Part shown: piece by piece, positions 6,852 through 14,118 of the stretch
Numbering within the stretch: position 1 is the first letter of the stretch
Layout: every line of letters starts with the position of its first letter
Virus record (IMG/VR): IMGVR_UViG_3300032296_004527
Coordinates: 1 to 27,118 of that record
From: a virus
DNA: 27,118 nt
Strand: one strand, 5' to 3'
Notes under the pieces: model-generated
What the model was told of the DNA's origin: nothing
The model's input: the letters and a program-made list of their open reading frames with translations, nothing else
Database searches by the model: none
Program-made: the position numbers and the translations under genes

Positions 6852-6950
6852 TTCACATATTGGGCCCGCAATCAAGCACCGCCAGATAAGTGCACTTGAG
6901 ATGCACGGCTCCGCAGCGCACTGGAGCCCTAGCGAATTCGGAGTGGCCGG

Positions 6951-7775
6951 TCAGGGCGTGATCAGGTCGCCCGAAACAAGAACATGTGGAATTTCTGTGA
7001 TTTCGCTCGGCACCGTGTTCCCTCCGACATAGACATACTGCGTCTTGCGAGCGAAATCGCCAACGCCGGCGCCTGCCCCGTATTCGATGACCTCGGTGAG
7101 TCTACCGCTGCCGTCGACGGTTTGCTTCCTGAACTTAAACAAGCCAGATGCCCTGCCACGCAGGAGCTCCCAGTCCGCCAGCATGTCGCCGGGCACGAAG
7201 CCGGCCTGCTCGATAATGTCCTGGTCTACAGGGTCTGTCTCGTCGAGGAGGATGAGCTGGTTGACCGAGTCAGGGAAGTCAAACCTCTCGGCGATGGTGT
7301 GCCTCTCGAAGTAGGTCGGTAGCTCGCTGACGCCTGCGAAGCGGTTGAAGTTCAGCTTCGTCTCCGCCCCGCCGTTGGAGATGTATGTCTTGACGACCTG
7401 CTTTGGCCTGTCCTGCTTGGCTCTGATGAGCACGCAGGGGTTTTCCTCGTAGGTTTGCACGACCGCCAGCCACATGCTTGCAAAAGTCGTGTTGGCGTTG
7501 AGTGCCGCCACGACCTCGTAAACGGTCGTTGCTGCCGGCGTCGCTCCAGCCACGTTTATAGAGAGGGCAGACCACGCCTTGAAGTCGATGTCGTAGGCGT
7601 AGTTGATGGTCAGCGTGTTGTCTGCGCTGAAGTCGTAGGGCCCCTTGTTGTATGCGATCATGAAGTTCGACGTGTTCCGGTTCGCCGGGCACGTGAACGT
7701 GAGGCTGTATTGCTTGTCAGCGAGAACCCAGTTGCCACGGAACTCGGTGTCGAAGCAGTTTTGGAAAAATGACAT
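6951..7775 (-). CDS. Probable virion structural protein
   Basis: A 274-residue protein without a recognised family name. It is rich in Asn, Thr, Ala and aromatic residues, has few Lys, and is predicted to be mostly beta-stranded (WVLADKQYSLTFTCPANR, NTLTINYAYDIDFKAW). It contains Ala/Thr/Val-rich stretches like those of phage head or tail accessory proteins. The C-terminal third carries FRKQTVDGSGRLTEVIEYG and ends with strands around VPHVL-type residues. It has a good ribosome site (GGGAGT before ATG 7775) and a late-type box (TAAATA) overlapping the stop codon of the ferritin-like gene upstream. A late promoter of its own and a similar style to the protein at 22593-23171 support a structural role, but that is inference from composition. 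Confidence 0.55.
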   Translation of the reverse strand: MSFFQNCFDTEFRGNWVLADKQYSLTFTCPANRNTSNFMIAYNKGPYDFSADNTLTINYAYDIDFKAWSALSINVAGATPAATTVYEVVAALNANTTFASMWLAVVQTYEENPCVLIRAKQDRPKQVVKTYISNGGAETKLNFNRFAGVSELPTYFERHTIAERFDFPDSVNQLILLDETDPVDQDIIEQAGFVPGDMLADWELLRGRASGLFKFRKQTVDGSGRLTEVIEYGAGAGVGDFARKTQYVYVGGNTVPSEITEIPHVLVSGDLITP

Positions 7776-7806
7776 GATGTACTCCCGACGGGTGATCTAT
7801 GTCAGT

Positions 7807-7814
7807 TATTTAGT
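7807..7814 (-). promoter_or_regulatory. T4-late-type promoter, ACTAAATA
   Basis: On the minus strand the eight bases read ACTAAATA, six of eight matching the T4 late consensus. The TAA in it is the stop codon of the ferritin-like gene (7810-7812). It would start a leader of about 25 bases for the structural gene beginning at 7775. Confidence 0.5.
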
Positions 7815-8244
7815 TCAGCCCTTTCAGGATTTGCCGAAACTCGTCAACGTCTTCCCTGCTGTGCTCGATCTGCTTCTCGAGGAAGATTTCCAGCCAGCGG
7901 GCGTTGACTGCATCCGACATCCGGCTGGCGTCCATGATCCTGTTCGTGTAGTTGTCCACGACCTGCTCCTCCATCTGGAGGGCGGCCTCAATGATCTCAC
8001 GGGGGTCAGACAGCATCTTGAAGACATGGGACTCGACCGTGGGGTTTCCTCCAAGCCCACGAATCATGTCGGAGAACTCCAGGACATGCTGCATCTCGCT
8101 GGCCGCCTCCTTGGCGAAAAGCTCCTTGAACTCGTGCCTGTGCAGGCCAACCACGGCGCTTGCGTGGTAAAGGTAGAAGTTCATGTGAGTCCACTCGTTC
8201 TTGAGGTCGCCGTTGAGGAGCTCGATCAATTTGTCCTTACTCAT
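7810..8244 (-). CDS. Bacterioferritin-like diiron protein
   Basis: A 144-residue four-helix-bundle protein. Diiron ligand positions of the ferritin superfamily are visible: E17 (in NEW), E50 and H53 in EMQH, E92/E93 in MEEQ, and H128 in KQIEH. The final ExxH of bacterioferritin reads QIEH here, so one ligand may be substituted (Q125) or supplied by E127 or E123. M51 in E-M-Q-H matches the place of the bacterioferritin haem-binding Met. The length is close to the usual 155. Ferritins oxidise Fe(II) and store it as mineral in a 24-mer, or 12-mer for Dps. I start at ATG 8244, which overlaps the end of the M28 peptidase gene by eight bases (ATGAGTAA) with AAGGA upstream, so translation is coupled to the peptidase. 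It may manage host iron or oxidative stress during infection, or serve as a virion part. Confidence 0.75.
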   Translation of the reverse strand: MSKDKLIELLNGDLKNEWTHMNFYLYHASAVVGLHRHEFKELFAKEAASEMQHVLEFSDMIRGLGGNPTVESHVFKMLSDPREIIEAALQMEEQVVDNYTNRIMDASRMSDAVNARWLEIFLEKQIEHSREDVDEFRQILKGLN

Positions 8245-9385
8245 CGTCTTTTCCTTCCGAGGGCTTGTCCTCGAATTGCACGCCCTTTTGCCCATGGTCA
8301 TGGTCATAGTTCATCTCGCTGAAAGACCCGAAGTCAAAAGCAGGCTTGATGCCGCTGTTGGCGACCAGCCATGACAGCTCGAAACCGTATTTTGCGACCT
8401 TTTCGAGCCCTTCGTAGTTGAGCTTGTCCGCAGTGTCGCTGGGAGTATGGTAGTACCTCGTGAGGCCCGTATGCAGGAAGGCGACTGGTATTTTCTTGTT
8501 GTAGAAGGGGGCGTGGTCGCTGCCGCTGGAGCCACGCAAGGTGATAGAGCTTGCGAAGGAGTACTTGGTGCTGAGGCTCCTGATCATGTCGCCTATGTCT
8601 GGCGAGCTGCTGCCGTCGTCGAATGCGAGTGTCTGGTTCTTGCCTAGGTTGCCGACCATGTCCATGTTGAGCATGAAGATGTGCTTTTTCAGGTCTGGGT
8701 TGCCCTTTGGGAATATGGGGTTGTTCACGTAGTGGAGACTGCCCTTGAGTCCCATCTCCTCTGCGGAGAAGGCCATGAACACCACGGTCCGCCTGTTCTG
8801 TCCTTTTAGCGATGCGAATGCCTTGGCGATCTCTATGAGCGCCGCCGTGCCCGATGCGTTGTCGTCTGCTCCTGGATGAATCTTGCCACCGCCCCAGCGG
8901 CTCATGCTTGGCCCATACCCGATGTGGTCGAGATGGGCGCCGACGACGACGACCTCATCCTTCACAGACGGGTCGTTCCCCTCAAGCCATGCGTAGACAT
9001 TCTGCGTGAAGTCGTCGCCTATTTCCCTTTTAGGTCCGGGGTTCATGCGACGGATCATGAACTTGTGGTATTCGGTGGGCAGCCCTGCCCGCTCGAACTC
9101 CTTCTTCACGAAGTCGGCTGCTAGCTTGTTGCCGTTCTTGCCGGACATCCTCCCCTCAAGCTCGTCGGATGTTAAATAGGACACGGACTTCTCGAGTTCG
9201 TTCTTGGTGATCTTGTCGAGGGCGTCCTTGACGGTCGGTTTTTGCTTTTCCTTGTCAAGCGGGAGGGCCGGAGGCGGCTCGAACTCCGGTGGCTTCTGGA
9301 TGCGCAAGCCAGAGTCCTGCTTCGTGTACAGCAGGACGATTATGATTACGGCCAGCGTTATGACTAGAACCTGTAGCTTGCGCAT
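8237..9385 (-). CDS. Membrane-anchored M28-family aminopeptidase
   Basis: A 382-residue protein. Residues 4-20 form a single N-terminal anchor (LQVLVITLAVIIIVLLY). A proline-rich linker (residues 30-50) and a helical region precede the M28 domain. All co-catalytic zinc ligands are present: H151 in GAHLDH, D174 in PGADDNASG, the E209/E210 pair in FSAEEMG, D242 in NMDMVG and H313 in YYHTPSD, plus SSGSDHAPF. The domain is therefore intact. The family removes N-terminal residues from peptides and would act here outside the cytoplasmic membrane. The last 30 residues are His/Asp/Glu-rich and could bind metal (NYDHDHGQKG). Its start is at ATG 9385 with GGTGA upstream. The TATATA box at 9413-9418 is shared with the divergent terminase. 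It is coupled to the ferritin-like gene by an eight-base overlap. Confidence 0.92.
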   Translation of the reverse strand: MRKLQVLVITLAVIIIVLLYTKQDSGLRIQKPPEFEPPPALPLDKEKQKPTVKDALDKITKNELEKSVSYLTSDELEGRMSGKNGNKLAADFVKKEFERAGLPTEYHKFMIRRMNPGPKREIGDDFTQNVYAWLEGNDPSVKDEVVVVGAHLDHIGYGPSMSRWGGGKIHPGADDNASGTAALIEIAKAFASLKGQNRRTVVFMAFSAEEMGLKGSLHYVNNPIFPKGNPDLKKHIFMLNMDMVGNLGKNQTLAFDDGSSSPDIGDMIRSLSTKYSFASSITLRGSSGSDHAPFYNKKIPVAFLHTGLTRYYHTPSDTADKLNYEGLEKVAKYGFELSWLVANSGIKPAFDFGSFSEMNYDHDHGQKGVQFEDKPSEGKDDE

Positions 9386-9412
9386 GCTTCACCCGTTTCT
9401 TTCCGCCAGGGC

Positions 9413-9418
9413 TATATA
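9413..9418. promoter_or_regulatory. T4-late-type promoter box, bidirectional
   Basis: CTATATATCA sits between the divergent M28 peptidase (start 9385) and terminase (start 9469). TATATA/TATATC can serve either direction. The terminase leader would be about 44 bases, the peptidase leader about 20 bases. Confidence 0.6.
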
Positions 9419-9468
9419 TCAGAGGCGACAAACACTCTATTGGGTATCAGAGTTTGCCGGCGAAAATT

Positions 9469-11325
9469 ATGGAACAGCAGACGTTTTTCAAGAGCGTTGA
9501 GGAATCGGCGTGGCGTGGCGAGTTCACGAGCCTCAAGGAGTACTACGAGGTTGGCGGCCCCTTCGTGCAGCAACTGAACAGGAGGCTTTACGAGAGGAAG
9601 TACTACGAGTTCGACAAGTACGAGCTGACAATAGACCCGGACGAGCCTCTTGATGCGGTAGAGAACTATGACGCCGCAAGACAGCGCAAGGAGATCATAC
9701 GCTGCTCCGAGAGCTTCGCCTACTTCTGCCACAAGTACGTGAAAATCCTGCACCCGATGCGTGGCCTCCTTCCCTTCGTGCTCTTCAAGTACCAGCGCAA
9801 GACGATACACGACTACGAGAACAACAGGTTCAACATCATCAGCAAGTTCCGTCAGGGCGGCCTGACCACCGTGACGCTCCTCTGGGGCCTGTGGCGGTGC
9901 ATGTTCCAGCTAGACCAGCAGATCATGCTGATATCAAAGACTGATCGTGAGGCTACCGACATCGGCATGATGGCTGACCGTGCCTGCGAGAACATGCCTG
10001 AGTGGCTGAGGCCCAAGAAGGACGGCAAGTGGAACGACCACCTGAAGATGTTCACGGACACCGGATCGGCGCTGAAGTTCTACTCCCCTGAGGCTGCCCG
10101 TGGTAAGTCGGTCACATTCCTCATCGTTGACGAGGCGGCTTTCATCACGGACATGGACAAGCACTGGAAGGCGATGTGGCCCATCCTCTCCACGGGCGGT
10201 TCGTGCACCCTGATATCAACCGTGAATGGCCTCGGCAACTGGTATCAGGAGACCTATCACGACGCACAGGAGGGAAGGAACAAGTTCCATGTCATCGACC
10301 TCGACTACTGGGATCACCCAGATTACAACAACGACCAGTGGGTGGCGGACCAGAGGTCGCAGCTAGGCGAGAAGGGCTTCAGGCAGGAGGTGCTGCGTGA
10401 GTTCCAGGGCTCGGGCGAGACCTACTTCTCCACCCGTGTGTTGACACGGCTGAACGAGCAGACAAGGAACAACTACCCCAGCAGGAAGCTCTTCCCGAAG
10501 TGGGTCAACCTGAAGGGGCGTGTGGCGCAGCTTGAGCACGACGAGTCCAAGGGCGCCATGTGGATATGGAAGGAGCCCGTGGAGGGCCACGAGTACGTGC
10601 TCGCCGCCGACTGCGCAGAAGGTCAGGCGGAGGACAACGACAGCAGCGTATTCCATGTGCTCGACATGAACACGCTGGAGCAGGTGGCCGAGTTCTACTC
10701 GAACATCGTGTTGCCACATGAGTTTAGCCAAGTCATAAAAGAGATAGCAATATATTACTACAACGCCCTCGTTGTTGTCGAGAACATGGGGCCTGGCACC
10801 GCAGTGTTAAGCGCCCTTCAGCACACTCATTTCTACGACAACCTTTATTTCGAGAACGTCAAGTCGGCCAACATCAAGCCCGGCATCAGGATGGGAACCC
10901 ACAACCGCAGCCTTCTCCTCGAGTGCCTGCAGAACCACCTGTCCAACGACACGGTGAGGATAAACAGCATGAGGTTCGTCTCAGAGCTCGACACGTTCGA
11001 GTACAACAAGGTGACCAAGAAAGCTCAGGCACGCAAGGGCAAGCACGATGACGCAATCATAGCGATGGCCGTGGCCCTTTACGTAAGGGACATTCAGATG
11101 AGGGATCTGCCCATCGGCGCAGAGACGAAGCAGCACATCGGCATCGTGAAGTCGGAGATATTTGACCAGATCAAGAGGGAGCTCATGGAGGGGCGACCCG
11201 AGGACATCCTCCTCGACAACGAGTATGACGTTCTAGCGCCGGACAGGGAGACTGTGATGGCGAACATGGGCATGCCCTTCATGGAAAGGAAGGGCGAGCG
11301 AATACTCAGGGAGTTCGGTTTCTAG
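9469..11325 (+). CDS. Terminase large subunit, T4 gp17-like
   Basis: A 618-residue ATPase-nuclease that pumps DNA into the prohead and cuts the concatemer. The ATPase motif I region reads KFRQGGLTT (residues 126-134), with Leu where T4 gp17 has the Walker A Lys (RQLGKTT). This variant should still be a terminase, because the Walker B FLIVDEAAF (D221, E222) and the motif III stretch TLISTVNG are intact. The RNase H-like nuclease domain shows its acidic triad at D381 (AADCAEG), E438 (VVVENMG) and D527/D528 (KHDDAI). Length matches gp17 (610). I prefer ATG 9469 over the TTG at 9454. It heads the run of genes at 11336-13622. No small terminase subunit is recognised beside it. Confidence 0.95.
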   Translation: MEQQTFFKSVEESAWRGEFTSLKEYYEVGGPFVQQLNRRLYERKYYEFDKYELTIDPDEPLDAVENYDAARQRKEIIRCSESFAYFCHKYVKILHPMRGLLPFVLFKYQRKTIHDYENNRFNIISKFRQGGLTTVTLLWGLWRCMFQLDQQIMLISKTDREATDIGMMADRACENMPEWLRPKKDGKWNDHLKMFTDTGSALKFYSPEAARGKSVTFLIVDEAAFITDMDKHWKAMWPILSTGGSCTLISTVNGLGNWYQETYHDAQEGRNKFHVIDLDYWDHPDYNNDQWVADQRSQLGEKGFRQEVLREFQGSGETYFSTRVLTRLNEQTRNNYPSRKLFPKWVNLKGRVAQLEHDESKGAMWIWKEPVEGHEYVLAADCAEGQAEDNDSSVFHVLDMNTLEQVAEFYSNIVLPHEFSQVIKEIAIYYYNALVVVENMGPGTAVLSALQHTHFYDNLYFENVKSANIKPGIRMGTHNRSLLLECLQNHLSNDTVRINSMRFVSELDTFEYNKVTKKAQARKGKHDDAIIAMAVALYVRDIQMRDLPIGAETKQHIGIVKSEIFDQIKRELMEGRPEDILLDNEYDVLAPDRETVMANMGMPFMERKGERILREFGF

Positions 11326-11335
11326 GGGAGTTCAA

Positions 11336-12295
11336 ATGGCGTTCAACAGGTTCTCTGAATTCGTCAGGCAGCGTGCGACCGGGTCGCACGATGTCGTCAT
11401 CGACACAAAAGAATACAGCGACACGGTTTATGCCGACCTTGCTGCCGCAGCCTTGAGGAACTCTCCGCTCATCGGGTCCAAGGACATGGTTTCTCTGGCG
11501 CTCCTAAGGGTTGAGCGCAAAATGGCCGAGATCGACTACCAGAACCATCACGCAGTCTGCGCAGCAATCAGCAGTGGCAACGAGAGCAGGCTCGCAGCGC
11601 AGCTTAGCCGACTTGAGAGGCATGTAACCGACAAGGCCATATTCTCAGAGGTCTCGGCGCTTTGCGAAAAGTCCTTCTTCGACTGCCAGCTTCCGGAGTC
11701 GTGCGTCCCTCTGGACATCGATTCGGTCAGGAACGAGCTGAAAGCGGTGGCCGAGGCGCAGGCGAGCAAGATATCCTGCGCAATTCGTGACGCCATGAAA
11801 AGCTGGCCGAAGACGACGATCAGGCTGGAGGCTCAGAGCCCGTCTGACGGACTGATATGCCAGTCGTTCAGGTGCAACATAGGTGATGCTTACGGCATAA
11901 GATTTGAAATTAGCGAGTCGCTTGACGTCACCAACGTTGAGTTCGCCGACGAGGACTCCCTCATCATGAGCGAATCCTTCTCAAGGCTCGTCGGGGAACT
12001 GTCCGGCGAGAGGAAGGCGAGGTCGTTCGGCGTCTACTACATGAACTACCCTAGGGCCATGAGGCACGTTATGGAGGCCAAGAGAAGGGACATATCACTT
12101 GGAATCAAGTGTTACATCCCAAGGTTCTCGAGGCTTGCATCATCGCCGTCCTTTGATGATGCCTCAGACACGTGGCGCCTGCGCATCGAGGACAACCTGC
12201 TTGAAAGGGTGGACGATTCCTCTTTTGAGGCGAAAAGCCAGGCAATGCTTAGGTCGGTTGACATGATTGGAGAGGCAAATGAAGACCAACACTGA
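11336..12295 (+). CDS. Unknown protein following terminase
   Basis: A 319-residue protein of no recognised family, starting ten bases after the terminase stop with GGGGAG as ribosome site. The N-terminus MAFNRFSEFVRQRATG resembles the F-x-E-[FWY]-[ILV]-x-x-R theme of several other proteins here. The first half is helical and Ala/Ser/Glu-rich (SRLAAQLSRLERHVTD, residues 82-97, a plausible coiled coil). The second half is mixed, with strands (TTIRLEAQS, YGIRFEISESLDV) and a late helical region around GVYYMNYPRAMRHVMEAK. There are no membrane segments. Position behind terminase suggests a packaging or head-assembly part, but this is position only. It overlaps the next gene by 17 bases. Confidence 0.6.
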   Translation: MAFNRFSEFVRQRATGSHDVVIDTKEYSDTVYADLAAAALRNSPLIGSKDMVSLALLRVERKMAEIDYQNHHAVCAAISSGNESRLAAQLSRLERHVTDKAIFSEVSALCEKSFFDCQLPESCVPLDIDSVRNELKAVAEAQASKISCAIRDAMKSWPKTTIRLEAQSPSDGLICQSFRCNIGDAYGIRFEISESLDVTNVEFADEDSLIMSESFSRLVGELSGERKARSFGVYYMNYPRAMRHVMEAKRRDISLGIKCYIPRFSRLASSPSFDDASDTWRLRIEDNLLERVDDSSFEAKSQAMLRSVDMIGEANEDQH

Positions 12296-12611
12296 TGAAC
12301 TGAAGGCGCACCTGAGGCGTGCGCTTGTCAGCGCACCAGACGACAACTCGCTGCGGGAGGCCAAGACGCACATACTGCGTGCGATAGAGGTCATCGAGGA
12401 GGTTGAGTCAAAGAGGGACAGGCGTCAGTCCGCACTCGTCGAGAGGCGTCAGAAGAACCTTTTCATTCCGGATGTCAAGTCTGCTTACAAGGCTATCGAG
12501 AGCGAGCTGGCTTCGGAGAAGGCGAAGCTTGAGCAGATTGTAAAAAGGAAGAGCTCAAGGGTTTTGGACAGGCCAGAGCCTCCGGAAGAAATGCAAAATG
12601 TTTTCGGATGA
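12279..12611 (+). CDS. Small highly charged helical protein
   Basis: A 110-residue protein, almost wholly helical and rich in Lys, Arg and Glu. A coiled coil is likely over residues 12-58 (AHILRAIEVIEEVESKRDRR-type heptads) and 72-96 (IESELASEKAKLEQIVKRK). I start at ATG 12279 with GGAGAGG upstream, inside the end of the previous gene. The alternative TTG at 12267 lacks a site. It overlaps the following gene by 14 bases, so the run is translationally coupled. Function unknown; a scaffold or small terminase-like oligomer would fit size and place, but no motif supports it. Confidence 0.55.
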   Translation: MKTNTDELKAHLRRALVSAPDDNSLREAKTHILRAIEVIEEVESKRDRRQSALVERRQKNLFIPDVKSAYKAIESELASEKAKLEQIVKRKSSRVLDRPEPPEEMQNVFG

Positions 12612-13110
12612 CCTGCCATACCTCATAGCCGAGCCGCCAGAGCACATCATGGACGAGATCGTCAACTGGGGCTACGAGAACATACCCAATTCATTGCTCT
12701 TCGAGGAGGATGGATATGGCAGGGAGCTGTATGTGCACCTGACTTTCCTTACCAACGTGGACATGAGGAGGAACACGATGCTCAACGAGACACTCGCCAT
12801 GCAATCCTCTGTCAATTGCACGCTCGGTAAGGTTATGACTTTCACCCAGAACAGCAAGTTTGACGTTGTCTGCCTCGAGATAGTCAGTGGTGAGGTGATG
12901 GACTTGCACAAGAGCCTGCACAATAGCATCATATACGAGCAGCTATATCCAACATTCATACCACACATAACTATAGCGTACGTTCAGAAGTCGCATGGAG
13001 AAAAGTTCCGTGGGAATACATACTTCGAGGGAAAGTCATTCAAGATTGACGACCTCGTGGTCTCCCACAACAGGGGAAAGAGCCAAGAAAGGGTGAGGCT
13101 AAAGAAATGA
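12598..13110 (+). CDS. 2H phosphoesterase (LigT/CPDase superfamily)
   Basis: A 170-residue protein with two H-x-T motifs, HLT at residues 47-49 (YVHLTFL) and HIT at 123-125 (PHITIAYV). These define the 2H phosphoesterase fold, whose members hydrolyse 2',3'-cyclic phosphates or 2'-5' linkages in RNA and small nucleotides. Spacing of 76 residues and a total length near 170 suit the superfamily. T4 Acb1 (gp57B) is a phage 2H enzyme that destroys cyclic oligonucleotide signals of CBASS immunity; a similar counter-defence role is possible, as are RNA repair functions. GGAAG lies before ATG 12598. It overlaps the preceding gene by 14 bases and the next by four (ATGA), so it is embedded in the terminase-led run. 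Superfamily good, substrate unknown. Confidence 0.75.
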   Translation: MFSDDLPYLIAEPPEHIMDEIVNWGYENIPNSLLFEEDGYGRELYVHLTFLTNVDMRRNTMLNETLAMQSSVNCTLGKVMTFTQNSKFDVVCLEIVSGEVMDLHKSLHNSIIYEQLYPTFIPHITIAYVQKSHGEKFRGNTYFEGKSFKIDDLVVSHNRGKSQERVRLKK

Positions 13111-13622
13111 GAAGCAACTGGAGAGGAATACTGAAGATCCTTGACATTCAGCACGTCAGGGACGGCAAGGTGATCTGGTCCGAGCAGAACATCCACAACC
13201 TGTTGCACACCGGCGGCGAGCAGTTCATGCTGCTCTGCGCATTCGACAACGACGGCAACGTCGTGCCCGCAAACTACTACTTCGGTTTGGACAACAGGAC
13301 GGTGGTCGCCGTCACGGACACCATGGCTTCGATATCCAGCACGGAGCCCACCTCCGGCGGGTATACGAGGCAGAGCGTCGCATCGAGCGGGGGGTTCACC
13401 GTTGAGGCCGTCTCTGGCATCTATCGTGCGGTCGGGCCGATCTTGACCTTCAACGCCACCGGGATCGGCTACGGGCCGGTCAAGAACCTGTTTCTGACGA
13501 CGGCTTCCGACAACAGCGGCTACCTCCTGTCAACGGCGGTTCTGAGCTCTTCAGTCACGCTAACCTCGGGGGACAGCATAAATCTGCGAATGTCCATCCA
13601 GCTTGCCGACATAACGCTCTAG
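13107..13622 (+). CDS. Probable virion protein, fibre or decoration type
   Basis: A 171-residue protein, beta-rich and Ser/Thr/Gly/Ala-rich, with low Lys content after the first 25 residues. The early part (KILDIQHVRDGKVIWSEQ, then NIHNLLHTGGEQFML) recalls N-terminal segments of small phage tail or baseplate proteins, with the phrase W-x-x-x-N-I-x-N-x-L-x-x-x-G-E found in several such families. The rest has a repeating strand pattern with many Ser/Thr. It overlaps the 2H gene by ATGA and its TAG lies in the CTAG shared with the convergent gene. It is the last gene of the terminase-led unit. Structural role is inferred from composition and place. Confidence 0.55.
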   Translation: MRSNWRGILKILDIQHVRDGKVIWSEQNIHNLLHTGGEQFMLLCAFDNDGNVVPANYYFGLDNRTVVAVTDTMASISSTEPTSGGYTRQSVASSGGFTVEAVSGIYRAVGPILTFNATGIGYGPVKNLFLTTASDNSGYLLSTAVLSSSVTLTSGDSINLRMSIQLADITL

Positions 13623-14068
13623 TTGAGGGTGTCAATCAGCATCTCGACAGGCTTTATCTCAACGAAATGCACGATGTTGTGCTCTCGCCTGGCGAGTTTT
13701 TTCTTGTAGTAGAACCTGAACTCGCAGCACTCGAAACCACCGTCGTCAAGGTCGAGCAAGCATTCGCTGGTCCCGATTCTTTGCTGAGCTGCCCTCACCA
13801 CCTCTGGGTCAGTTGGGCCGTCGCCGACAACCTCGAAGTATGGCAAATCGATGGCGAAGCCAGATTCTGTAGGCTCTAAGCCAGTCCTCTTCCTCGAGTT
13901 CCTAAGGGTGTAAGTGCAAAAGACTTCCTTGGCTGGTTCGCTGGTCTTTCCGTCTTGGAACCAGACTGGGACATACACTCCGCCGCAAACGACATCCTTT
14001 CCTGAGTTGATGTCGTACCTTTGGCTTCGATCGAGATAGAGGTAGTGAGATGCTGTCAGAGTAGCCAT
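13619..14068 (-). CDS. Unknown protein, CTAG stop shared with neighbour
   Basis: A 149-residue protein of unknown family. I start at ATG 14068 (MATLTASHYLYLDRSQ), preceded by AAAGGTGAT and a TATATA box; the longer in-frame start at 14116 would lie upstream of that box. The sequence is mixed, with several aromatic strands (YLYLDRSQRYD, VYVPVWFQDG, EFRFYYKKKL) and six cysteines, so a compact beta domain is probable. No signal peptide or membrane segment. The convergent gene at 13107-13622 shares its stop codon bases. It is divergent from the trypsin-like protease. Confidence 0.6.
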   Translation of the reverse strand: MATLTASHYLYLDRSQRYDINSGKDVVCGGVYVPVWFQDGKTSEPAKEVFCTYTLRNSRKRTGLEPTESGFAIDLPYFEVVGDGPTDPEVVRAAQQRIGTSECLLDLDDGGFECCEFRFYYKKKLARREHNIVHFVEIKPVEMLIDTLN

Positions 14069-14085
14069 ACAATCACCTTTTGCAA

Positions 14086-14097
14086 GATATATAAATT
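14086..14097. promoter_or_regulatory. T4-late-type promoter box, bidirectional
   Basis: GATATATAAATT lies between genes starting at 14068 (minus) and 14119 (plus). TATATAAA (14088-14095) faces right and TTTATATATC faces left. The plus leader would be about 18 bases and contains a G-rich ribosome-site stretch (CGGGGG). Confidence 0.6.
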
Positions 14098-14118
14098 GTA
14101 ACCGTTCGGGGGCCAAAG

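Noticed and set aside
6907-6928. Hairpin GGCTCC/GGAGCC
   Set aside because: Only 6 bp with a ten-base loop and no T-run; could be chance.
7645-8322. 225-codon plus-strand frame over the ferritin-like gene
   Set aside because: Antisense to a protein with ferritin ligand motifs and a coupled start.
10746-10757. A/T-rich AATATATTACTA inside the terminase
   Set aside because: Encodes conserved IYYYN residues; no gene begins after it.
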